From Vigna angularis (lineage: Eukaryota > Streptophyta > Magnoliopsida > Fabales > Fabaceae), in assembly GCF_016808095.1 (NCBI RefSeq), contig NC_068977.1:7624479-7688478 (forward strand): a stretch of 64,000 nucleotides of DNA, read 5' to 3'. Under the pieces are notes generated by a model that was given only the letters and a program-made list of their open reading frames with translations, was not told the DNA's origin and searched no databases. The translations under genes and the position numbers were made by a program. Below, one piece after another: positions 1-9,918 of this stretch. Positions within the stretch are counted from its first letter, which is position 1; every line of letters begins with the position of its first letter.

Positions 1-115
1 GATGTAGAAATTTTAGCCTGCTATAAAAGAGTACACAGCACTATGTCATTACTAACCCAGTTAAAGTAGTGGCCTTCGGGGACAGGCCCTGACGATCTAA
101 ACCATGTTCGACATT

Positions 116-1810
116 CTAAACGTTGATCTTTTCTTTGTAAACCATATTGTATAAAGAAACCGTTGGCTTTAGTCCTGAATTTATCATCTTTTCTAAGAGA
201 AACTCTGCTTCCTTCCACTTTCCATCATTGCAAAGAAGCCCTATGGTTGAGCAAAAACTGGCCACATTAGGGACCATTCCATTGTGAACCATTTCATTGA
301 GTAGCCTAAAAGCCCTGTAAGAGCTTCCTTCTTTGCAGTAACCATGAATCATCGTGTTATATATAACATTGTTTGGTTCGAAATGCAGCTCCCCCAATGA
401 TTTGAATAGTTTTGAGGCTTCTTTCATGTTACCAGTTTTACATAACCCATGTATTAAGACACTGTATGTGTGTACGTCTGGAACCAAACCAGACTTCTCC
501 ATTAAAGCATGCATTTTGCGTGCTTTTTCCATATGATTTAGTCTTGCAAAAGCATCAATCAGAATGGTATATCTCACTTTGGAAGGAGCAAAACATCTCT
601 CTTCCATTTCCTTGACCAAGCTAAGAGCTCCTGTTAAATTCTCAACCTTACAATACCCTGCAATCAGAGTATTATAGGTTACTAAAGTTGGTGAAAGTCC
701 ATTTGACTTCAATTGACTGAATAATCTAGCAGCAGTGTCTATTTTTCTAACACCACAAAAACCGTTGATCAGTATATTGTATGTAACAATGTTAGGACTG
801 AGGCCAACTTTGCTCAATCGATGAACTAACTTTATTGCTTCACCGAACTTCTTCCCTCGACACAGCCCACCTATTAAAATGTTATATGTCATAACCCCAC
901 ACATAACACCTTTCTCACGCATTTCACCAAACACCTTAAAAGCTTTATCCACCATCCCACCATTACAATATTCTCCAATCACACAGCTATAGGAATAAAC
1001 ATTTGGCACTATTCCACTTTGCTTCATATTCTCATACATTTGAAACCCTTCCCTTTGAAGTCCTTGTTTGAAAAACCCGTTCATTAAGACACTATAAGTA
1101 TGTTGATTAGCAACTACACCCAACCTATCCATCTTGCAAAACAACTTCTTCGCCAGCATGACATCTCCATTCTTGCAGCACCCGTCAATCAACGTAGTGT
1201 ATATAACAACATTAGGAGACAAACCAAACTCCTCCAACATGGTCACAAGCCGAAACCCTTTCATTAAGTCACCAACCTCACAACAACCCTTGATCATAAT
1301 CCCAAATGTGTAGACATCCATAACAACTTTAATCTTGAATTGGTTAAAAACCCACCAAGCTTTATCGAAACAGTTTGACCTAATGAGCAAGCACAGAAGA
1401 TTGTTGAAGGTGTTTGATGTAGGAAGATGACCCTTGTGAATCATCTGGTGTAGAAAAGTGAGGGCCTGATCAAGGAAGTGAGAATGAACATAAGCATTGA
1501 CAATTGTTTCACAGAGAGGAGCATAAGTTGAAGAAGAGGTGAAATGGGCTTGTGTTAGTTGAGGTATTAAGGAGGAGGGAGAGAATGTGTAGAAGGGGAT
1601 TCGACCAGAGATTAGACGCAAGATAAGAGATTGAGCTTGGGGTAGCATGTCATCATGGGATAGGAGATGGTTTAAGATGAAAGAGATAGAGTGAGGAGTG
1701 TGATGAAGGCCCTCATAGGTTGAGGAATTGAACAACAAAAGTGCTTTTGGTGGGGGCACTTTCACCATTTTTTGGATTAGTATTAGAGTTTTTTCATGAG
1801 ACTGAGACAT
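116..1810 (-). CDS. P-class pentatricopeptide repeat protein
   Basis: Single-exon gene of 564 codons if read from the ATG at 1810 (MSQSHEK...), or 550 if from the ATG at 1768 (MVKVPPP...). About 13 consecutive 35-residue PPR motifs fill the protein, with recurring helix starts such as TYNILIGG, TYNILING, TYNTLIAG and TYSVLIHG, and no C-terminal E, DYW or SMR domain. P-class PPR proteins bind organellar RNA base by base and act in splicing, stabilisation or translation in mitochondria or plastids. The protein resembles the Arabidopsis At4g11690 type in length and layout, from memory only. The frame stays open upstream to 1894, but that stretch starts at a GTG and lies inside the foldback repeat, so I exclude it. 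The stop is TAG at 116-118. The 3' UTR should lie in 1-115. No frameshift is visible, so the gene looks intact. Confidence 0.9.
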   Translation of the reverse strand: MSQSHEKTLILIQKMVKVPPPKALLLFNSSTYEGLHHTPHSISFILNHLLSHDDMLPQAQSLILRLISGRIPFYTFSPSSLIPQLTQAHFTSSSTYAPLCETIVNAYVHSHFLDQALTFLHQMIHKGHLPTSNTFNNLLCLLIRSNCFDKAWWVFNQFKIKVVMDVYTFGIMIKGCCEVGDLMKGFRLVTMLEEFGLSPNVVIYTTLIDGCCKNGDVMLAKKLFCKMDRLGVVANQHTYSVLMNGFFKQGLQREGFQMYENMKQSGIVPNVYSYSCVIGEYCNGGMVDKAFKVFGEMREKGVMCGVMTYNILIGGLCRGKKFGEAIKLVHRLSKVGLSPNIVTYNILINGFCGVRKIDTAARLFSQLKSNGLSPTLVTYNTLIAGYCKVENLTGALSLVKEMEERCFAPSKVRYTILIDAFARLNHMEKARKMHALMEKSGLVPDVHTYSVLIHGLCKTGNMKEASKLFKSLGELHFEPNNVIYNTMIHGYCKEGSSYRAFRLLNEMVHNGMVPNVASFCSTIGLLCNDGKWKEAEFLLEKMINSGLKPTVSLYNMVYKEKINV

Positions 1811-1817
1811 CTTTCTC

Positions 1818-3014
1818 CAACCCGGAAAACCCCTCTTTTTTGTCCACCGAACAGTCCACACTCCGGCGATTCTCCGGCGATGCTCCGGCGGCACTCCGGC
1901 ACAGGGACGAAGCGAGACCTTGAACGTGCCCCTAGTTCGCTGGGCCGGATCGGACAGAAGACGATGTCGTCTTCGCTTCGTTGGCCAACGTCGGAGCTGC
2001 GGCGGCCGTGAATCGGAACCAGCTGGAGGGGTTGACTAGCTCCGACACGGCCTTCAACGTTGTCCGGCGACACTCCGTCGGACCTCTCTCTCTCGAACTC
2101 CCTTTCTCCAACTCTCTCTAGGTCACAGTCTCCCTCTCAACGTTCGCGCTTCTCTCTCTACGAAGTTGGAAAATGAATCTCAAATTTGAAACGCAACTTC
2201 TACTCTGCCCGTCCCCGTCCTCGCCACGTCACAATTGAAGCAGGTTTTCGCAGATTTCAGCAGCTTTTTCCCATCAAAATGTGGACCGCTCACATGCTGA
2301 CACGTACGCTGTGTCGAAATGTTGTCAAATTAGGTTGTTCGAATATCATTTTCCTATTTTTAATATTTAAAAAATGGAAAATGATACTCGAACAACCAAA
2401 TTTAACAACATTTGGACACAGCACACGTGTCAGCGTTTGAGCGGCCCACGTTTTAGTTGGAAAAAGCTGCTGCAATCTGAGAATTTTTGATGAAACCTGC
2501 TTCAACGCTGACGTGGCGAGGACGGGCACGGGCAGTCTGGGGTGTGCGTTTCAAAAATTAAAATGAAAATGAAATATGACTTGGAAAGGGAGTGGTCAGG
2601 GGTTTTTGTTTGGCGTTTGAAATTTGAATTTCATTTTTGAACAATTTTAGAGAGAAGTGAAGGTTGAGAGAGAGAGTCTAACCTAGAGAGAGCCCGAGAG
2701 AGTTGGAGAAAGGGAGTTCGAGAGAGAGAGGTCCGACGGATTGCTTGCCGGAGTGTCGCCGGACAACGTTGAAGGCCGTCGGAGGTCCTCAACTCCTCCA
2801 GCCGGTTCCGATTCACGGTCGCCGCAGCTCCGACGTTGGCGAACGAACCGAAGACGGCGTCGTCTTCCCTCCGGCCCAGCGAACTAGGTGCGCGTTCTGA
2901 GTCTCGCTTCGTCCCACCTGCTTCCCTCCCTGTGCCGGACCTTTGCATTCACCGCCGGAGTGCTGCCGGAGTGGCAACTGTACGGTGGACGAAAAAGAGG
3001 GGTTTTCCGGGTTG
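1818..3014. repeat. Large foldback (inverted-repeat) element
   Basis: Two inverted arms, 1818-2354 and 2376-3014, meet at a 21-bp AT-only spacer. Both outer ends read CAACCCGGAAAACCCCTC and both inner ends read GGAAAATGATA when viewed from the centre. The arms share GC-rich blocks (TCCGGCG, CGGAGCTGCGGC) and CT-rich tracts. The right arm is longer by roughly 100 bp around 2550-2640. No target duplication is obvious at the outer ends. A third, single arm lies at 16426-16774. Inner ends starting GGAAAATG look like Mutator-type termini, so the structure could be two MULE ends placed head to head instead of one foldback element. Confidence 0.8.
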
Positions 3015-3424
3015 TTAGTCCCACCCACACCGTAGGCAATCGTCTCTGTTCCAACCGCCACACCTCGTGTTCACTCAAGGTTAGTTTTTTTTTTATTTCA
3101 GTGGAATGAATGTTGAATACGTGCATGATGTTGTTTGTGGATGATTTTGGTTATGTATGATATGTTGTTTGTAAGCTGTAAAAATATGACTTGTTCGATG
3201 ACGGTGGAATGTTGTTTATGTATGATGGAGGTGGTTTGTTAATAGTATTTATTGGATGAATTAAATGTGTGGTGATTGATACTATGGACATGACACATGG
3301 GTTATCACATGGAATCATTAAAAGTGTAGAACTGTAGCACACTAATTCACATTTTATTCCAATTGTTGGAGAAACAAAAGTGCATTATTACATTCAAACT
3401 GTAGCAGACTGACTGGAAAGAAAC

Positions 3425-4052
3425 TGTTACGACCTAAGGTAGGGGTAATAATAAGGGTTAGAAAGTATATGAGCAGAGAGAATATTTAATATAAGTTAAT
3501 TAGAGTAAATAAATATAATATAAGTTAATTAGAGTAAATAAATATAGTATAAGTTAATTAGAGTAAATAAATATATATTTAAGGAAATATTCAATATAAG
3601 ATATTTATAATTAAGGATATGTGCTAAGATAATATACGGAGAGATATTTATATTAAATATAGAGATATTTATATTAAATATAGAGATATTTATATAAATT
3701 ATTGAATATTAAATATAGGGATATTTATATCAAATGCAGATATATTCTAGAGGAATATTTAATAAGAGATGGGCGGGAAATAATTAATATAAATAAGGTT
3801 AGAGTCCAGGGTTAAAGACAGGCTTTTGATTATTGAGTTTTGTGACAGACATTATTGTCTTGTGAGGGAGGTTATGCTCTCAAAGTAATTGAAGGAGGTT
3901 ATGCTCCCAATTATTGTTTATCCTTGTTTATTCAGATATTACCATCAATAAAAGAGATTCATTCATCCAATATTATTCGTTTATTGTTCTATTCCGTGTG
4001 AGAGAGAGTGAAAGGTTGTATTTGGCTAGTTTACGTACTCAGGTACGTAACA
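3425..4052 (+). repeat. Left LTR of the young retrotransposon
   Basis: 628 bp. A TATA box (TATAAATA) lies at 3788-3795 and a polyadenylation word AATAAA at 3947-3952, the order expected for U3-R. Near 3650-3700 it holds two copies of a 21-bp unit (ATATTTATATTAAATATAGAG). Confidence 0.93.
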
Positions 4053-4122
4053 ATTGGTCCGACCTGCCGGATCGTCAAGGGAGGAAACTGCCGGATCCTA
4101 ATAGAGACGAGTGAAAGACATC

Positions 4123-4740
4123 ATGGAGGGAAGAATAAATGCATTTGAAGGGAAACTGGAGAGCATGGAGCAGAGAATAAAGAACATGGAGTTCTCCCTA
4201 AGGAGGTTGAAGGCAGAGTTGAGTGGAATACGCCATGAAGTCCAAGCTCCAAATGGGAAGGGACTGCTGGAACCAAACGATAGTGGACTAACGGATCCGA
4301 ACGTGAGCGAACGGCCAGAACCGAACGATAGCAGACTGCTGGATCCGAACGTGAAAGAACGGACGGAACCTATAGAGAGAGGACTTACCGAGCCAAACGG
4401 GAGGAGACGGCCAGAACCGAGCGTGAGAAAACTACCTGAACCAAACGGTCTAGTATTGGAAGGAAGGATGAAGGCTTTGGAAGGAAGGGCAAATGGAAGA
4501 ATCAATACCCTGGAGAGAACAATGGAGTCTGTGAAGAGATGGGCCGACAAAAAGAACAGGGGGCTTGTAGTGTTTGGTACACTGGCAGAAGGAAGAGCGC
4601 GACGTGAAGTACTGAAAGACATTGAAAACCATTCCCTCAGGGCTTATGATTTAGGAGAAGTGGTAACCAGAATGCTGGATGAAGAATGGAAGACATTAGA
4701 GAAGGTTTTACCACCACCCGAACCTCCAGACATGAATTGA
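4123..4740 (+). CDS. Gag-leader-like coiled-coil protein of the LTR element
   Basis: 205-residue ORF inside the LTR element, from ATG 4123 (an in-frame GTG lies at 4111) to TGA at 4738-4740. Residues ~1-45 form a charged heptad-like coiled coil (MEGRINAFEGKLESMEQR). Residues ~46-110 are an imperfect 10-13-residue repeat built on EPN or DPN. A second short coiled coil (EGRMKALEGRANGR) follows. The C-terminal part is acidic and proline-rich. No zinc knuckle, protease or polymerase motif is present. Similar coiled-coil leaders occur at the N-terminus of plant Ty3/gypsy polyproteins. The intact frame fits a recent insertion. Whether the protein is made or used for packaging is unknown. Confidence 0.65.
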   Translation: MEGRINAFEGKLESMEQRIKNMEFSLRRLKAELSGIRHEVQAPNGKGLLEPNDSGLTDPNVSERPEPNDSRLLDPNVKERTEPIERGLTEPNGRRRPEPSVRKLPEPNGLVLEGRMKALEGRANGRINTLERTMESVKRWADKKNRGLVVFGTLAEGRARREVLKDIENHSLRAYDLGEVVTRMLDEEWKTLEKVLPPPEPPDMN

Positions 4741-4809
4741 TGAGGAGCCATGAGGTCCAGCTCCCTGTTTCCAACCTTGAGGACAAGGTTGTTTTGCAGC
4801 GGGGTGTAA

Positions 4810-5458
4810 TGTTACGACCTAAGGTAGGGGTAATAATAAGGGTTAGAAAGTATATGAGCAGAAAGAATATTTAATATAAGTTAATTAGAGTAAATAAATA
4901 TAATATAAGTTAATTAGAGTAAATAAATATAGTATAAGTTAATTAGAGTAAATAAATATATATTTAAGGAAATATTCAATATAAGATATTTATAATTAAG
5001 GATATGTGCTAAGATAATATACGGAGAGATATTTATATTAAATATAGAGATATTTATATTAAATATAGAGATATTTATATTAAATATAGAGATATTTATA
5101 TAAATTATTGAATATTAAATATAGGGATATTTATATCAAATGCAGATATATTCTAGAGGAATATTTAATAAGAGATGGGCGGGAAATAATTAATATAAAT
5201 AAGGTTAGAGTCCAGGGTTAAAGACAGGCTTTTGATTATTGAGTTTTGTGACAGACATTATTGTCTTGTGAGGGAGGTTATGCTCTCAAAGTAATTGAAG
5301 GAGGTTATGCTCCCAATTATTGTTTATCCTTGTTTATTCAGATATTACCATCAATAAAAGAGATTCATTCATCCAATATTATTCGTTTATTGTTCTATTC
5401 CGTGTGAGAGAGAGTGAAAGGTTGTATTTGGCTAGTTTACGTACTCAGGTACGTAACA
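4810..5458 (+). repeat. Right LTR of the young retrotransposon
   Basis: 649 bp and nearly identical to the left LTR, with three instead of two copies of the internal 21-bp unit. It is preceded by the weakly purine-rich CAGCGGGGTG. The second target duplication GAAAC follows at 5459-5463. Confidence 0.93.
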
Positions 5459-5463
5459 GAAAC

Positions 5464-5872
5464 ACACGCAGCTGCCACGGTTGACATTGGACAATTGGGC
5501 TTTGGCAATTTAAGGAAGAAGCTACTAATTCACTTGAGCTGGGAGGGTGCACTCGGTCCAAACAGCTGATGCTTGTCCAGCTTAGTAAAGCCACGGTCCA
5601 ACACAAGATCACACATCCCGCACGAAGGCAATGAGGCCCACGGAAGAAGGGAATGTAGCACTCCAGCCGAAGAGAAAACAGAAGAAAGCAAGAAGTGGTG
5701 TACACGTGATGTAGAGCTGGACACGGTGCATTCCATTCTGGAACAAGAAGCACACTACACGTTGGAGGCAGTAGAGCATACAATAAGCGTGGGAGATATT
5801 ATTTTCTTTGGTTCAACTGGAAGACGCATGGCCTGCACACTGACGCCCCAAGAGAATAACAAACACATCCAG
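5464..5872. other. Unassigned sequence between repeats
   Basis: About 400 bp of moderate GC between the young LTR element and the inverted LTR-like copy. It has short open frames but no domain I recognise. It may be an interior remnant of a larger retroelement. Confidence 0.4.
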
Positions 5873-6094
5873 TGTGACATCCCAAATATATACATCATGC
5901 ATATATAATAAAGACGTCATCATGCATAATACAGGAAAGCAGTCAAGAGTAATTAAGGATTACAGCCATCCTCAGAATAGTGCGGAAATTGACAATACGA
6001 TTATTGGAATCTCCCATGGAAATCAGGGAAAATTTAAAACTTAAAATACACACAAATGTAATTAAACGAGTTCACGAAATAAGAATTAGTAATG

Positions 6095-6153
6095 CTAGGT
6101 TGCAGCATTGCCGTCTCCATCAAGAGCTGCTCCCAAGGTATCCTCCCCGCCAT
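6095..6153 (-). other. Conserved acidic last-exon-like frame, copy F
   Basis: It follows an acceptor-like GGAGCAG. After two phase nucleotides it reads GGEDTLGAALDGDGNAAT and then TAG. The ALDGD core matches copy D, and the L..AL pattern matches copies A, B and C. No start codon is seen. Confidence 0.45.
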
Positions 6154-6894
6154 CTGCTCCCATCCAAGTGGATGATCATCGCCAAAGAAACATACCCAAA
6201 CAGCACATAACACAAACAATGCAAGGGTGAGCTAGATATAAAAAGCATGTTATCATACATAGATTCATATGAAAGAACAGTAAATTGACATTACAAGACT
6301 TGTTACTTTATACCCCGACTTGTTCCTTTATAGACCGACTCGTCCGGACTAGAATGATTACCGAGCTATGGCGGGTCTTGCACTCGTGGTGGTTTTATGG
6401 AACTTGAGCACTACCGCTCTGGCACTACCGCCTGGTGAAACTTTGGGGCACTACCGCCCGGCCACAGTCACGAGGTTAATCCGTTATCACTCACCTTGGA
6501 TCATATGGAAGCATCCAAGACTAGGACCTCCTGCTACTCCTCACCACATGATTCAATCCTCTCTACATGAGAAGAAAGACCATTGGAGCTTCAGGATGAC
6601 CCCCAAAACTGAGCTACCATGTAATCATTCTATACAACCCCAAAACACCACCATGTATCCTCTCCTTGAGGATCATGGAATTACGTCCATGAATCATATT
6701 GTTACTCTGAAACTTAACCACAATTATGAATAATCAGATACCGCCATATTAACACAACAAATTCGACATATTTCATACATTCATATATTTCATGTCATAG
6801 ATAATATTCCAAACATTGGTACATAATTCAATCCAAAAGCAAAGGAACTTAAAATTCAACATATTTGTAAAATACTATTTGGACAAGTACTATT

Positions 6895-7360
6895 CACTGG
6901 ACACTATTGGACGAACGCTCACTCAATGTTTGGACGAACGCTCGACTATTTGGACGAACACCAACTATTTGGACGAACGCTCAACTATTCGGACGAACGC
7001 CAAATATTCGGACGAACGCTCAACTATTCGGACGAACGCTCAACATGCAACTTAAGGACGAACGCTCTCTGGACTAACGCTAACTGGGACGAACGCTCGC
7101 TGGGAAGGACGAACGCTCTCTGGACGAACGCTCACTGAGACGAACGCTCGCTGTGAAGGACGAACGCTCTCTGGACGAACGCTCACTGGGACGAACGCTC
7201 GCTGGGAAGGACGAACGCTCTCTGGACGAACGCTCACTGGGACAACCGCTCGCTGGGAAGGACGAACGCTCGACAAACACTGTTTGGAAGAGCGTCCCAT
7301 ACTAAGACGAACAAACGCGGACGTTCGTTCAGAAACGAACGCTCGACAGTTGGGATGAAC
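6895..7360 (-). repeat. Minisatellite of GAGCGTTCGTCC words (copy F)
   Basis: Irregular repeats, mostly 15-35 bp apart, each containing GGACGAACGCTC on the plus strand with variable spacers such as AACTATTT and CACTGGGA. Long open frames here simply read the repeat. Confidence 0.85.
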
Positions 7361-8124
7361 GTTAGGCCGACCACTATTTGGTCGAGCACTGTTGGGACGA
7401 ACGTCCAATTTTGATTCACAAAATTGGACGTACGCGCGTTCTGCAGAAATTCTGCAGAAACGCACCAGAGTCCAGTAACCCAGAACACTTCATTTTCAAC
7501 CCAAAAATGCTCAGATTTGCTTCAAAGACAGTAAAATTCAATAATCCAACGAAAAAAATCTAACTCCCCTTACCTCTTGAAGACTTCTTTGAATTTATCT
7601 CCAAAGGGTTTGATCTCCTTCTGTCAGGCCTGAAAAAGGGAGCTATGGGTTCTGCTGGGAGGGGAAATTCTTGCTGCCAAATTTGAGAGGGGAGAAGTGG
7701 GAGCTGCTGTTGAAGCTGCAAGGAGACTTTGGTGGTGCTTTTGGAAGAGTTGAAGAGTGGCTGGAAGTTCTGGGAAAGAGGAGAAGTGGATTAACGAGCG
7801 TTGGTGATAAGGATTTGAGTAGAGAGCGTCTGTGTGCGCCTGTGAACGTTCGTTCATTCCAAGTAAGGGAAGCTTATGTAATTTAACTGGTTTGATGTAT
7901 GTGTGTGAACGTTCGTTGTTAACTGCATGAGTATAATGCATGATGTTGCTGGAATTTTGTTGTATGAACGTTCGTCATTTGATTAAATGGATATAATGCA
8001 TGATACTTGATATTACTGAAGTACATGAACGATCGTCATTTTAATGAAGTGAGATATATGAAATTGCATGGGATGAATATTTGGGTTCTGGTTTCGTTTC
8101 TGGGTTTTCTGCAAATTCTGAAAT

Positions 8125-8640
8125 TCTGCAGGCGCGTTCGACCAATTTGGCTTCAAATTGGACGTTCGTCCAAATTATCGAGCGTTCGTCCAATTTGGTT
8201 TCAAATTGGACGTTCGTCCAAATGCCTAAGAACGTTCGTCCAGATATTGAACGTTCGTCCAAATGCATAAGAACGTTCGTCCAGATATTGAACGTTCGTC
8301 CAAATAGGAGTTCGGTCTCATACCGAACGTTCGTTTAAATTGGAGTTCGGTCTCATACCGAACGTTCGTCCAAATAGTGCTCGGTCTCGAGCGTTCGTCC
8401 AAATAGTGCTCGATATGAGCGCTCGTCCAAAGAGTGCTCGATCTCGAGCGTTCGTCCAAATAGTGCTCGGTCTCGATCGTTCGTCCAAATAGTGCTCGGC
8501 AATGAGCGTTCGGCCTAATAGTGCTCGGCAATGAGCGTTCGTCCTAATAGTGCTCGGTCTCCAACTGAACGTTCGTCCAAATAGTGCTCGGTATCACACT
8601 GAGCGTTCGTCCAGTGAACAGTACCAGACTGGTACATTTC
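8125..8640 (+). repeat. Minisatellite of GAGCGTTCGTCCAAATAGTGCTCGG (copy A)
   Basis: About fifteen irregular units of roughly 30-35 bp. Each joins GAGCGTTCGTCC, AAATAGTGCTCGG and a short variable spacer. The core AACGTT is palindromic. Confidence 0.85.
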
Positions 8641-9512
8641 TGAACTTAAACCGTTCGTTCTTCGATTCGAACGAGCGTCTTTCGGTCTTGCTTTTCGCGT
8701 TCGTTCTTTGATCCGACGAGCGTCTTTTGGTCTCGCGGATAGCGTTCGTCCTCGTCCCCTTGTGATGGAACGTTCGGTATTTAAATGATGAATAGTTCAT
8801 GATGAACAGTAAATGATGAATAGTAAAATGACAAATATTAAATGATGAAGATTGCATGAGATGAATGGAAATATTGTGACTTTTGAAAGAACGTTCCTTT
8901 TTAATGGCTTCCTTATGAATGATGAAAATGATTATGGAATGATGACTAGTGAATTATGATCAAAAGTGAATGATGAACTATATATGAGATGAAATGAAAT
9001 TATGAATGATTGAAAGAGCGTTCCGGGGAGGAACGACTCAAGAATTGATTATTAAGATTTGTAATGTATGAATGTGGTAAGCTTATCCGGTAGTTCATCC
9101 TGATGTTCCGTGAGTACTTGTCCTCACGTAGAGGGGGTACGTCATGTGTGGGAACGGCAGGAGGTCCTAGTCCTGGTGATTATTTGGACAGATAGGACTA
9201 ACCTCGGGTGGCAGCTGATGAGAGTTCCAGTTACTACATCACCCGGGTGCACGAACACCGAAGCTACACAGAGTTCATACAGTCCGGACAGTCAGTCGTG
9301 TTGAGTTTTAATTTGTGAATACATTAAAGTGGGTTGTTATTTAATGAATGTGTATGTTGAAATATGCATGTATGTTGAATTGTTTACCTGAAATTGCATG
9401 TTGACGCATGAGTTAAATTACGTAAGCTTACCCTTTCGTTTTCCTTGTGTTGTCCATTGTATTTGTACGTCCGTCTTGTCATTGCAATGATCATCCGTGT
9501 GGATGTGAGCAG

Positions 9513-9586
9513 AGGGAGATGAGCGTTTGGAAGAAGCATTGAATGAAGAGAACCTGGTTGATGTCGAAGTGAAGATCGAACAGTGA
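9513..9586 (+). other. Conserved acidic last-exon-like frame, copy A
   Basis: It follows acceptor-like GATGTGAGCAG. Two phase nucleotides, then GDERLEEALNEENL and VDVEVKIEQ, then TGA. Relative to copy C it has a clean 15-nt in-frame deletion and mostly synonymous changes (GAG/GAA, GCG/GCA, CTG/TTG, GTA/GTG). No start codon was found upstream in the same frame before a stop. Confidence 0.5.
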
Positions 9587-9918
9587 GACCGCTCGACCTG
9601 TATTGTATTTAGTTGAACTGAGTGGTCGTTCGACCATCTCTTGATTTCGTTTAAGTTTATTTCGATCGTTCGGTATTTGTCTTGTGTAAACCGTTCGGTC
9701 AGGTTTCTTGTACGTTTGGCCTTAATTTGTAAACTCTTATGTGTGACGTGCGACTTTTGCACATTCGTTCGTTATGTTGGATTTGTACTCAAGGACGTTT
9801 GTCCTTGAGCGCTCGTTGGTTTCGCATTTCTTTAACTTTTAGTGTAAAACTGTTTGAGATTATTATTAAATGTGATTTTCTAAATTTATAGTTATAACTG
9901 TATTTTTGGGATGTCACA

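Larger units (their letters stand above)
3425..5458 (+). mobile_element. Young non-autonomous LTR retrotransposon (gag-leader only)
   Basis: Complete element: left LTR 3425-4052, right LTR 4810-5458, both TGTTACGACC...ACGTAACA, with 5-bp target duplication GAAAC at 3420-3424 and 5459-5463. The LTRs differ mainly by one extra 21-bp unit in the right copy (three against two) and a base change near 3477/4862, so insertion was recent. A primer-binding-like TGGTCCGACC starts 2 nt after the left LTR. The 757-bp interior keeps one ORF and, just before the right LTR, the words NLEDKVVLQRG, which resemble the C-terminal tail of Ty3/gypsy Pol. Protease, reverse transcriptase, RNase H and integrase are absent. 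It therefore depends on a partner, like the TR-GAG or LARD classes. Confidence 0.93.
5873..7640 (-). mobile_element. LTR-like family copy F, truncated at its start
   Basis: Oriented by its donor-like word, it runs on the minus strand. Its far end reads TGTGACATCCC at 5873 on the plus strand, the complement of the GGGATGTCACA end of copy A. The inverted-repeat halves lie at about 7555-7574 (GTAAGGGG then AGTTAGAT) and 6219-6245 (GCAAGGGTGAGCTAGAT on the plus strand). Between them, 6895-7360 is a minisatellite of GGACGAACGCTC. The start near 7640 is not a clean terminus and abuts copy A head to head. No target duplication was found. Confidence 0.7.
7640..9918 (+). mobile_element. LTR-like family copy A
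   Basis: It ends in GGGATGTCACA at 9918. Inverted-repeat halves are at 7861-7890 (AAGTAAGGGAAGCTTATG...) and 9412-9436 (...ACGTAAGCTTACCC); together they could pair over about 25 bp. A minisatellite fills 8125-8640. A block shared with the other copies lies at 9085-9300. An acidic last-exon-like frame follows at 9513-9586. The left boundary near 7640 is set only by loss of similarity to copy F, and no target duplication was found. A 120-bp stretch at 7670-7790 recurs inverted at about 9919-10040, just beyond the right end. Confidence 0.7.

Noticed and set aside
1811..1894. Open frame extending the PPR protein upstream of 1810
   Set aside because: It begins with GTG and lies inside the foldback repeat. 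The same peptide appears in the other arm, so it is not part of the gene.
5573..5908. 111-codon frame
   Set aside because: No recognisable motif. It overlaps the end of an LTR-like copy.
7052..7488. Minus-strand frames rich in Ser, Arg, Val and Pro
   Set aside because: They only read the GGACGAACGCTC minisatellite. Codon periodicity follows the repeat, not a protein.
6895..8640. Regularly spaced repeats that could suggest a CRISPR array
   Set aside because: Repeat and spacer lengths vary, there are no cas genes, and the sequence is plant nuclear. It is a minisatellite in an LTR-like element.
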